Source: an uncultured archaeon
Lineage (GTDB): Archaea > Halobacteriota > Methanosarcinia > Methanotrichales > Methanotrichaceae
Direction of reading: 5' to 3'
DNA: 5,228 bases
Assembly: GCA_902385025.1 (NCBI GenBank)
Contig: CABMDX010000241.1
Coordinates: 1-5,228, forward strand
Made by a program: the position numbers and the translations under genes. The notes beneath the pieces were generated by a model. The model was not told where the DNA came from and did not search any database. It saw nothing but the letters and a program-made list of their open reading frames with translations. Within the stretch, counting starts at the first letter, position 1. The number at the start of each line of letters is the position of its first letter. Below are positions 1-4,563 of this stretch, piece by piece.

Positions 1-1
1 C

Positions 2-118
2 AAGGTAAACTTGCAACCGCATAGCCGATCGGTAGCGATTTTGGATTTTGACAAATATATTGATGACCATGAGTTCATCGAAGAAAACAGTATTAAGCGA
101 ACAGGTAGGAGGAGCTAA
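2..118 (+). CDS. possible 3' end of an upstream gene (partial, unidentified)
   Basis: Reading from base 2, one + frame stays open for 38 codons and stops at TAA 116-118. The other two + frames meet stops early. The fragment is mildly acidic in the middle (LDFDKYIDDHEFIEEN) and ends in a basic tail, IKRTGRRS. I do not recognise the family. An open frame of this length is not rare by chance, so the call rests on position: it would leave an approximately 100-base AT-rich gap that suits the promoter of the next gene. The purine-rich AGGAGGAG string at 107-114 lies inside its last codons and looks like a ribosome binding site, but no well-spaced start follows it. Confidence 0.3.
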   Translation, partial: KVNLQPHSRSVAILDFDKYIDDHEFIEENSIKRTGRRS

Positions 119-214
119 ACACATACGCGATGTATATTTTTCAAATTTTAATCATTATAATCTTTTCAATTTATTTACGTAAGATTTAACTACCAGGATT
201 GCTTACGCTTTTCC
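119..214 (+). promoter_or_regulatory. AT-rich upstream region and likely promoter of mmp10
   Basis: This gap is far richer in A and T than the flanking coding DNA. It holds several TATA-like stretches; the best placed is TTTATTTA at 170-177, which by the usual archaeal spacing of about 25 bases would start transcripts near 200. TGTATATTTTT at 131-141 is an alternative for a longer leader. No Shine-Dalgarno motif lies just before the mmp10 ATG at 215, which suits a short-leader or nearly leaderless transcript. The choice of box is inference. Confidence 0.4.
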
Positions 215-1564
215 ATGGATGTGACTGTGGATGTTGGTGGCAGGCCCGGTCTAGATTGCGGAGGGTTTTGCAGTTTTTGTTATTTTAAGGGTGTGGAACG
301 TGTAAAACCATCCGGATGCAGGCGATGCAAATCTTATAAATTGGGCTGCGACTACTGCAAAAGAGCGGTAGTTGAGATCGAGCCAGGTTTCAAACCACTA
401 GAGCAGCTTATCTTCGAGGTCGCAGAGCAATGCGTCTCTTCCCGGCCCGACAGCATCACTATCAAGGGAAATGGTGATGTGAGCTGTTACCCACATCTCC
501 ATGAATTTATGAATACAGTAAGTGGCGGCAAGGTTCCGATATTCTTGGATTATACCAGTGGCAAGGGATTCGCCAGGGATGGAGAAGCGGGCCCTCTGAT
601 CGACGCTGGGTTGAAACGTATCAGCTTTTCTGTTTTTTCCACAGATGCAGAGCTCCGCCGCAAATATGTGAATGATAAACATCCAGAGGCCGTTCTTTCC
701 AATCTCAGAGTATTTTGTGAGAGCTGTGATACCTATGGCATGGTCGTACTCATTCCTGGCATAAATGATGGCAGAGTGCTGCATAAGACCTGCCGGGATC
801 TGGTGGATATGGGTGCCAAGGGCCTCATGCTCATGTCCTTTGCCAACACCCGTGAACAAGGTCTTATTTTTGGCAACGGGCCCATTATGCCGGGAGTAAA
901 TCCTTACCCTGTGGAGGAGATCAGGCAACTGGCTACAGAAATCAACGATCAGTACGATCTGAGGGTTATCGGAACACCTCTCTGGGATCCTTTAACGGGT
1001 GCGCCCTTCGCTCTCGCCCATCACAAAGAGGAGCTGAAAAGACTTCCGTCAATTGAGTATGGAGCCACTATAATCACAAGCTCTGTGGCCTATCCCCTTC
1101 TTTCCTCGATCTTCTATGAGCTGGGAGATGAGGTCAATGTCGTGGCAGCAGAAAAAGAGATCGGCAATCTGATCACTCTTGAAGACTTTGAGCGAATTCC
1201 TCTTGCCGATATGAAAGGCAGGGTGATTATTCCGGGTATGGTTTTGGCCCATGATAAAGAGATCTATAGAGCTTTGAGGCGTGACGGTGTAAGGCGTCTG
1301 ATCTTCAGAGGTCCGGATGATCTCTCTGTGGAATCGGAACGAAGTATCTACATGACGCCGCGAGAGGTCCTGGATAAGGAAGTTGAAGCATTTACCGGTC
1401 TCATCGAACAGATTAACGATCTGGGTTTTGTGCCATCAGAGTTCGCAGCAGAGAGAGATGCTATTTTGGAGCTACGCTCTCCTGAATGTCACAAGCTGGC
1501 TGCAGACCGCCTGGAGGAGTCGATATCTGCGAGCAAAGATGAGATGATGAACCTCCTGGGTTAG
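215..1564 (+). CDS. mmp10: methanogenesis marker protein 10, B12-dependent radical SAM arginine C-methyltransferase acting on McrA
   Basis: Mmp10 C-methylates an arginine near the active site of the alpha subunit of methyl-coenzyme M reductase, using SAM and cobalamin in the cytoplasm. What is visible: the radical SAM cluster motif CX3CX2C at C15, C19 and C22, followed by Y23; a second cysteine set C35, C38, C45, C48 (CX2CX6CX2C) matching the extra metal-binding loop of this family; a GNGD motif at 85-88 in the SAM-binding region; a DYTSGKG segment at 112-118, whose tyrosine may be the unusual cluster-ligand tyrosine reported for Mmp10 (residue equivalence is from memory); and VVLIPGINDG at 177-186 in the barrel. 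Residues from about 280 on fit the C-terminal cobalamin-binding domain. At 449 residues it is somewhat longer than the roughly 400-410 I recall for the family, through the tail after about 405. ATG 215 is the first start in its frame after a stop at 158-160, and places the motif at the normal distance from the N-terminus. There is no Shine-Dalgarno. Family assignment is secure; biochemical detail is family knowledge. Confidence 0.93.
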   Translation: MDVTVDVGGRPGLDCGGFCSFCYFKGVERVKPSGCRRCKSYKLGCDYCKRAVVEIEPGFKPLEQLIFEVAEQCVSSRPDSITIKGNGDVSCYPHLHEFMNTVSGGKVPIFLDYTSGKGFARDGEAGPLIDAGLKRISFSVFSTDAELRRKYVNDKHPEAVLSNLRVFCESCDTYGMVVLIPGINDGRVLHKTCRDLVDMGAKGLMLMSFANTREQGLIFGNGPIMPGVNPYPVEEIRQLATEINDQYDLRVIGTPLWDPLTGAPFALAHHKEELKRLPSIEYGATIITSSVAYPLLSSIFYELGDEVNVVAAEKEIGNLITLEDFERIPLADMKGRVIIPGMVLAHDKEIYRALRRDGVRRLIFRGPDDLSVESERSIYMTPREVLDKEVEAFTGLIEQINDLGFVPSEFAAERDAILELRSPECHKLAADRLEESISASKDEMMNLLG

Positions 1565-1684
1565 ATTGCGGTTTCTGCTGGATCGAACAGGCATTCAAAG
1601 GAGTCATCCTAATGGGCATTTTCAAGTGGCCTTCACCGCTCCTTCCTGCAAATCAAACCGACTGACTATTGACTCAACCAAAAG

Positions 1685-1694
1685 CCTTATATTC
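1685..1694 (+). promoter_or_regulatory. TATA-like box upstream of the small ORF
   Basis: CCTTATATTC resembles an archaeal TATA box. It lies about 100 bases before the possible TTG start at 1784 and would place a transcript start near 1715, at the left arm of the inverted repeat 1717-1741. This is an inference from spacing and composition. Confidence 0.35.
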
Positions 1695-1701
1695 GATCAT
1701 T

Positions 1702-1741
1702 GTCTAAACACGATTCGTCTAATACCGATATTTCATTAGAC
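1702..1741. repeat. GTCTAA direct repeat with inverted third copy, possible operator
   Basis: GTCTAA occurs at 1702-1707 and again at 1717-1722. Across 13 bases the two copies (GTCTAAACACGAT and GTCTAATACCGAT) agree at 10 positions and are spaced 15 bases apart. The second copy, GTCTAAT 1717-1723, is matched by its exact reverse complement ATTAGAC at 1735-1741, giving 7-base arms around an 11-base spacer. The array sits just downstream of the TATA-like box 1685-1694, where a regulator could block transcription initiation; as RNA it could form a weak hairpin. The repeats are seen directly; a regulatory role is inference. Confidence 0.4.
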
Positions 1742-1783
1742 ATAGAGGATTAAAACGCAGCGCGCCATAAATTGGAGGAAACC

Positions 1784-1924
1784 TTGCTTAGATTAGAAGA
1801 GGATTTCATGTTTGAGGATGCGATAAGCATCTGCGCCAGCACAGAGATGGGGATTTGGGACCATACCCCTGGGCCAGAGCCTGGGCCCGAGTTGCCAAAG
1901 AAGAAAAGACCGCAGATTCTGTAA
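1784..1924 (+). CDS. possible small protein, 46 residues, unidentified
   Basis: A TTG at 1784 sits five bases after GGAGG (1774-1778), a good archaeal Shine-Dalgarno spacing, and opens a 46-codon frame to TAA 1922-1924. An in-frame ATG at 1808, preceded by GAGG, would give 38 residues. The product begins with an acidic, amphipathic-looking stretch (LRLEEDFMFEDA), continues SICASTEMGIWDHT, and ends in a proline-rich, then basic tail (PGPEPGPELPKKKR). It has no membrane segment or known motif that I recognise. A TATA-like box lies upstream and a strong hairpin just downstream. The alternative is that the frame shifts near 1870 and the true product ran on to 2013. Existence of a translated gene here is plausible but unproven. 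Confidence 0.3.
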   Translation: MLRLEEDFMFEDAISICASTEMGIWDHTPGPEPGPELPKKKRPQIL

Positions 1925-1934
1925 GGGTGAACTA

Positions 1935-1962
1935 TGCCTGGGTGTCTTCTGTCGCCCAGGCA
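1935..1962 (+). terminator. strong hairpin downstream of the small ORF
   Basis: TGCCTGGGTG (1935-1944) pairs with CGCCCAGGCA (1953-1962), giving ten pairs including one G-T wobble and an eight-base loop. It starts 11 bases after the TAA at 1922-1924. No T-run follows on either strand, so it is better read as a possible transcript-end or RNA-stability element than as a classic terminator. If the frameshifted reading to 2013 is right, it lies inside coding sequence. Confidence 0.35.
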
Positions 1963-2193
1963 CCAAATAAATCTATTATCGATGCCGTTCCTGCCTCCAT
2001 TGTTTCTCCGTAATAGTTGTTCGATCCATAAGTGATGAAATTTTGGTTTCTGGTCAATTACACCTGCTCTTCTTGCACGCCTTCCATTGTCCGAATCGCA
2101 GATTAGTGCTCTCTTGAATATCGAAAAGAAATTTATGATCATGAAATTCCCGAGATGAAAAGGGTCGGCAGGGATATCAGAAGACAGCGAGGG

Positions 2194-2202
2194 AATATTT
2201 AA
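2194..2202 (+). promoter_or_regulatory. TATA-like box of the hdrED operon
   Basis: AATATTTAA preceded by a purine-rich GCGAGGG resembles an archaeal BRE-TATA pair. A transcript start near 2223 is expected, giving a leader of about 60 bases before the hdrE ATG. A second AT-rich string, ATAAATATAA at 2250-2259, is too near the start codon to account for the Shine-Dalgarno at 2271-2277 and is less likely. Confidence 0.45.
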
Positions 2203-2230
2203 GTATTAGTTGTCAGGTAAGTTGGTCACA

Positions 2231-2245
2231 AATGATGGTCGTATC
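2231..2245 (+). promoter_or_regulatory. small perfect hairpin in the hdrED leader
   Basis: GTATCG (2231-2236) and CGATAC (2240-2245) are exact reverse complements around a three-base CCC loop. It would lie close to the predicted 5' end of the hdrED mRNA and could stabilise the message or, as DNA, act as a palindromic binding site. The symmetry is seen; the function is inference. Confidence 0.35.
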
Positions 2246-2284
2246 GCCCCGATACAGAGATAAATATAACGAGGAGGAAATGAG

Positions 2285-3037
2285 ATGGCGTTCTACACGT
2301 TGGGCCTCACTTTTGAACTTGTGATTGTCCTTACAGTTATTGTATTGGGCATTTGGGCTTATGGTATATATTTCAACTTTAAGAAATGGGGCCTCGGATC
2401 CACAGGCTACCACGACCAGCTGCGTAACAGCTTCTGGCTCTTCCTTGCCACCTGGATTCATGAGGCATTTAAGGACGGCGTATGGGTATTTTTAAGACCT
2501 GCTGTGCTTGATGTTCTTCTTTTGCGAAGAACTCTGGCCAGAAGCCCCGTGCGCTGGGTCATGCATATGTCTATGTTTTACGGATTCCTGATGCTTGCGG
2601 CCCTTTCCGGTCTTGGGCTCATGCTCGATATCATTGAGCATTTCAACTTGCTCGGGTTCGCTGGAATGGCCGAGGTTGCCAAGGAAGCTCTATCGCTGCC
2701 CTTCGATCTCTTCGGATATCTTCTTCTCATCGGCGCTACCATTGCCGTATCCAGGAGGATTCTGCTCAAGTTCGTGAGGGACAACACCAGTGCTTATGAC
2801 GCCTTCTTGATCGGCGCAGTGTTCCTTATTACTATTACTGGATTTTATGCCGAGTGGCTGCGCGGGAATGCCTTCCTGGTGGGAAATGCCTTTGAGTATC
2901 CCATCTATGCACCCCACTTCGCCTTGATCCATACCGTTCTGGCCCTGGGATTGTTCGCCCTGGTACTGCCCTGGAGCAAGTACATCCATGTGATTGCAAC
3001 ACCCATGACCCTTCTGGGTAACAGAGGAGGAGAGTAA
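2285..3037 (+). CDS. hdrE: heterodisulfide reductase subunit E, membrane cytochrome b
   Basis: HdrE is the membrane-anchored b-type cytochrome of the HdrDE complex. It takes electrons from reduced methanophenazine and passes them to HdrD, which reduces CoM-S-S-CoB; the reaction contributes to the proton gradient. At 250 residues it is close to the family's usual length. About five membrane segments are visible: roughly 8-30, 92-114, 139-157, 172-190 and 208-229. Histidines suited to heme ligation lie in or near membrane segments, namely H94 and H211/H216, with H59 and H119 as other candidates; I cannot assign the true ligands from one sequence. The segment between the first and second helices (about 31-90) is polar and basic (FKKWGLGS, RRTLARSPVR), as expected for a cytoplasmic face contacting HdrD. 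The start is set by GAGGAGG at 2271-2277, seven bases before ATG 2285; an ATG at 2280 is out of frame. hdrD follows after one base, which confirms the assignment. Confidence 0.93.
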   Translation: MAFYTLGLTFELVIVLTVIVLGIWAYGIYFNFKKWGLGSTGYHDQLRNSFWLFLATWIHEAFKDGVWVFLRPAVLDVLLLRRTLARSPVRWVMHMSMFYGFLMLAALSGLGLMLDIIEHFNLLGFAGMAEVAKEALSLPFDLFGYLLLIGATIAVSRRILLKFVRDNTSAYDAFLIGAVFLITITGFYAEWLRGNAFLVGNAFEYPIYAPHFALIHTVLALGLFALVLPWSKYIHVIATPMTLLGNRGGE

Positions 3038-3038
3038 A

Positions 3039-4406
3039 ATGGCTAGCAACGAATCCAAGCCCCTCATGACAGGCTTTCTGAAGTCCACTCAGCTCATGGA
3101 AGTAGACGGATGCAACCGCTGCCAGGAGTGCATGAAGTGGTGTCCGACCTTCGCAGTAAGGCAAGACCGGCCTGGCATTACACCCATGTACAAGAATGCC
3201 AAGTGGAGAGAGCTTATGGCCAAGAGCCAGAGCCTGCGGGCCAAGATCTTCGGTCCAAAGCCCCTCAATGAAGACGAGATGAAGCAGTTTACCGAGGATA
3301 CCTATAGCTGCACCACCTGCGGCGTCTGCGGAACGGTCTGCGAAGCAGGCATCAAGACTGTTGAGCTCTGGGAGGCCATGAGGCCAAATCTGGTCAAGCG
3401 CGGAAATGGACCCATGGGAAAGCAGTCCTTCTTCCCCAAGCTCCTCGGCGGAGATCGCAATCCGTATATGGCCAAGCAGGAAGATCGTCTCTGCTGGGTG
3501 CCCAAGGATGCCAAGGTCGAAGAGTCCGGAGAACTCTTCTATTTCGCAGGATGCACTGCTGCATATAGGCAGCAGGCTCTCGGTGTGGCCACAGTCAGGA
3601 TATTGAATAAGCTGAATGTGGACTTCGCAATGCTGGGCAAAGACGAATGGTGCTGTGCATCTGCGCTTGTGAGAACAGGCCAAAGGGAGATCATGGCCGA
3701 GCACGCTGTGCACAACATCGATGCTCTCAAGGACAGGGGAGCAAAGAATGTTTTATTCGCCTGCGCAGGCTGTCTGAGGAATGCAGCCATCGACTGGCCA
3801 ATGTGGTACGAAGGATATATTCCATATGAGACCATGCCGCTATCGGTGTTCTTGAGGGAGCATTTAAGGAAGGTAGCGGTTGAGTACAAGATACCTTTGA
3901 ACTACAGCTTTACCTACCATGACCCCTGCCACAACGGCAGGCATCTGATGCATCTCAAGGGAAAGGATTGGGCCTTCGAGGCGCCCAGGGACTGCATACA
4001 GTCCATTCCCGGCGTCAAGTTCAAGGACATGGTCAGAAACAGAGCCCTTCAAAGGTGCTGTGGAGCAGGCGGCGGCGTGAAGGCAGGCATTCCCGACCTG
4101 GCTCTGGACTGTGCCAAGGCCAGAGTGCAGGATGCAGCGGAGATTCAGGCACAGGTCATAGCATCGACCTGCCCGTTCTGCAGATTGAACCTGATCGATG
4201 GAAGGAATGCAGCCCAGTCTCAGATTAAGATGGTTGATATCGTTGAGATGATGGCTGCCTCAATGGGCTTGGATACCACCATACCCGAGAACCCGTACAC
4301 CAAGTTCCAGTCTCAGGATGTTCTGGTCTGCAGTCCGGTAGAATGCAAGCTGGACACTGTAGAGCGCAAGGAGCCCGGCAAGGATCTGGTGGGTGAGGCT
4401 CACTAA
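3039..4406 (+). CDS. hdrD: heterodisulfide reductase subunit D, catalytic iron-sulfur subunit
   Basis: HdrD reduces the CoM-S-S-CoB heterodisulfide to the two free thiols at the cytoplasmic face of the membrane, using electrons from HdrE. Two ferredoxin-type 4Fe-4S motifs are seen: C25-C28-C31-C35P and C91-C94-C97-C101. Two CCG cysteine-rich domains follow: C172, C205-C206, C242-C245, and C297, C340-C341, C378-C381; the family's catalytic, non-cubane cluster(s) sit in these. HdrD corresponds to HdrC and HdrB of the soluble enzyme fused into one chain, and this domain order fits. The 455-residue length exceeds the roughly 410 I recall for Methanosarcina HdrD, mainly through a tail after about 415 that carries two further cysteines (C431, C436). 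ATG 3039 is one base after the hdrE stop, with GAGGAGG at 3024-3030 inside the end of hdrE, so the two are co-transcribed and probably translationally coupled. A terminator begins nine bases after the stop codon. Confidence 0.95.
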   Translation: MASNESKPLMTGFLKSTQLMEVDGCNRCQECMKWCPTFAVRQDRPGITPMYKNAKWRELMAKSQSLRAKIFGPKPLNEDEMKQFTEDTYSCTTCGVCGTVCEAGIKTVELWEAMRPNLVKRGNGPMGKQSFFPKLLGGDRNPYMAKQEDRLCWVPKDAKVEESGELFYFAGCTAAYRQQALGVATVRILNKLNVDFAMLGKDEWCCASALVRTGQREIMAEHAVHNIDALKDRGAKNVLFACAGCLRNAAIDWPMWYEGYIPYETMPLSVFLREHLRKVAVEYKIPLNYSFTYHDPCHNGRHLMHLKGKDWAFEAPRDCIQSIPGVKFKDMVRNRALQRCCGAGGGVKAGIPDLALDCAKARVQDAAEIQAQVIASTCPFCRLNLIDGRNAAQSQIKMVDIVEMMAASMGLDTTIPENPYTKFQSQDVLVCSPVECKLDTVERKEPGKDLVGEAH

Positions 4407-4414
4407 GATCAGGG

Positions 4415-4447
4415 AAAGGATGCCGGAGTGTCCGGAACATCCTTTTT
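4415..4447 (+). terminator. hairpin and T-tract terminator of hdrED
   Basis: AAAGGATG (4415-4422) pairs with CATCCTTT (4438-4445), and inside it CCGGA (4423-4427) pairs with TCCGG (4431-4435) around a GTG loop, with a two-base AA bulge (4436-4437). The right arm runs into TTTTT at 4443-4447, and a second T-run follows at 4454-4459. It lies directly behind the hdrD stop and before the mmp8 promoter, separating the two transcription units. In archaea the T-runs themselves are the main termination signal. Confidence 0.75.
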
Positions 4448-4473
4448 CAAAACTTTTTTGAGATTCACGAATA

Positions 4474-4481
4474 TTTTATAT
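4474..4481 (+). promoter_or_regulatory. TATA-like box of mmp8
   Basis: TTTTATAT within an AT-rich stretch just past the hdrED terminator is the best archaeal TATA match in this gap. It would start transcripts near 4503 and give a leader of about 60 bases before ATG 4564. Its position after a terminator supports a separate transcription unit for mmp8. Confidence 0.45.
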
Positions 4482-4563
4482 CCTTATCTTCTTCTCGCTT
4501 CACCCAAACGAAATTATAGAAACCGATAGGCTTGCTGCTGAATGCTACAGGTGTGCAGAGATA

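Larger units (their letters stand above)
1784..2013 (+). pseudogene. alternative reading: frameshifted small gene, about 76 codons
   Basis: The frame starting at 1784 reads well up to the HTP codons (1862-1870). From 1870 the -1 frame reads WARAWARVAKEEKTADSV and on through NYAWVSSVAQA to TAA 2011-2013, which looks more like ordinary protein than the proline/lysine tail of the first frame. One extra base in the CCCC run at 1866-1869 or the T at 1870 would join them. The shift point lies at a short direct repeat, CCTGGGCC at 1868-1875 and 1880-1887, a likely slippage site. A third protein-like + segment (2039-2161) follows in yet another frame, which would fit a decayed longer gene. I cannot name a family. 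This competes with the intact 46-residue reading. Confidence 0.25.
1565..2284. other. 720-base region between mmp10 and hdrE with no recognised gene
   Basis: No RNA gene, insertion sequence or CRISPR unit is visible. From left to right it holds: a short echo of the mmp10 N-terminal motif in another frame (1558-1605); a TATA-like box (1685-1694); a GTCTAA repeat array (1702-1741); a ribosome-binding-site-like GGAGG (1774-1778) followed by a short ORF (1784-1924) whose neighbouring frame continues to 2013; a strong hairpin (1935-1962); another protein-like + frame without a good start (2039-2161, ending in the TGA just after the MKFPR codons); and the hdrE promoter and leader (2194-2284). I see no T-tract terminator directly behind mmp10. 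Confidence 0.6.

Noticed and set aside
398..928. 176-codon open frame on the - strand opposite mmp10
   Set aside because: It overlaps conserved radical SAM coding sequence; the product matches nothing I recognise and has no supported start.
1612..1665. 17-codon ORF (MGIFKWPSPLLPANQTD) behind mmp10 with an AAAGGAG upstream
   Set aside because: Too short to support as a gene on its own. It is noted only as part of the motif echo at 1558-1605.
1985..2006. Possible - strand mini-ORF MEAGTASIIDLFGAW with GGAG upstream
   Set aside because: It ends after 22 residues at the 1935-1962 hairpin, has no family match, and the + reading of the same bases is at least as protein-like.
1934..2035. Short + ORF from ATG 1934 (33 codons)
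   Set aside because: Its start is buried in the 1935-1962 hairpin, the product is unremarkable and the Shine-Dalgarno-like string is too close to the ATG.
1750..2142. 130-codon open frame on the - strand in the mmp10-hdrE gap
   Set aside because: It has no Shine-Dalgarno before its ATG, no recognised motif and an odd composition rich in R, N and S. The signals in this gap (TATA-like box, GGAGG, hdrE promoter) point to the + strand.
1565..2284. Search for an insertion sequence, CRISPR units or tRNA in the largest gap
   Set aside because: No terminal inverted repeats, transposase motifs, regularly spaced repeats or cloverleaf with a TTCGA-type T-loop could be found by eye.
2835..3713. 292-codon open frame on the - strand across hdrE and hdrD
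   Set aside because: It lies opposite two well-identified conserved genes and its product (many C, H and G residues) is a mirror of hdrD codons, not a known protein.
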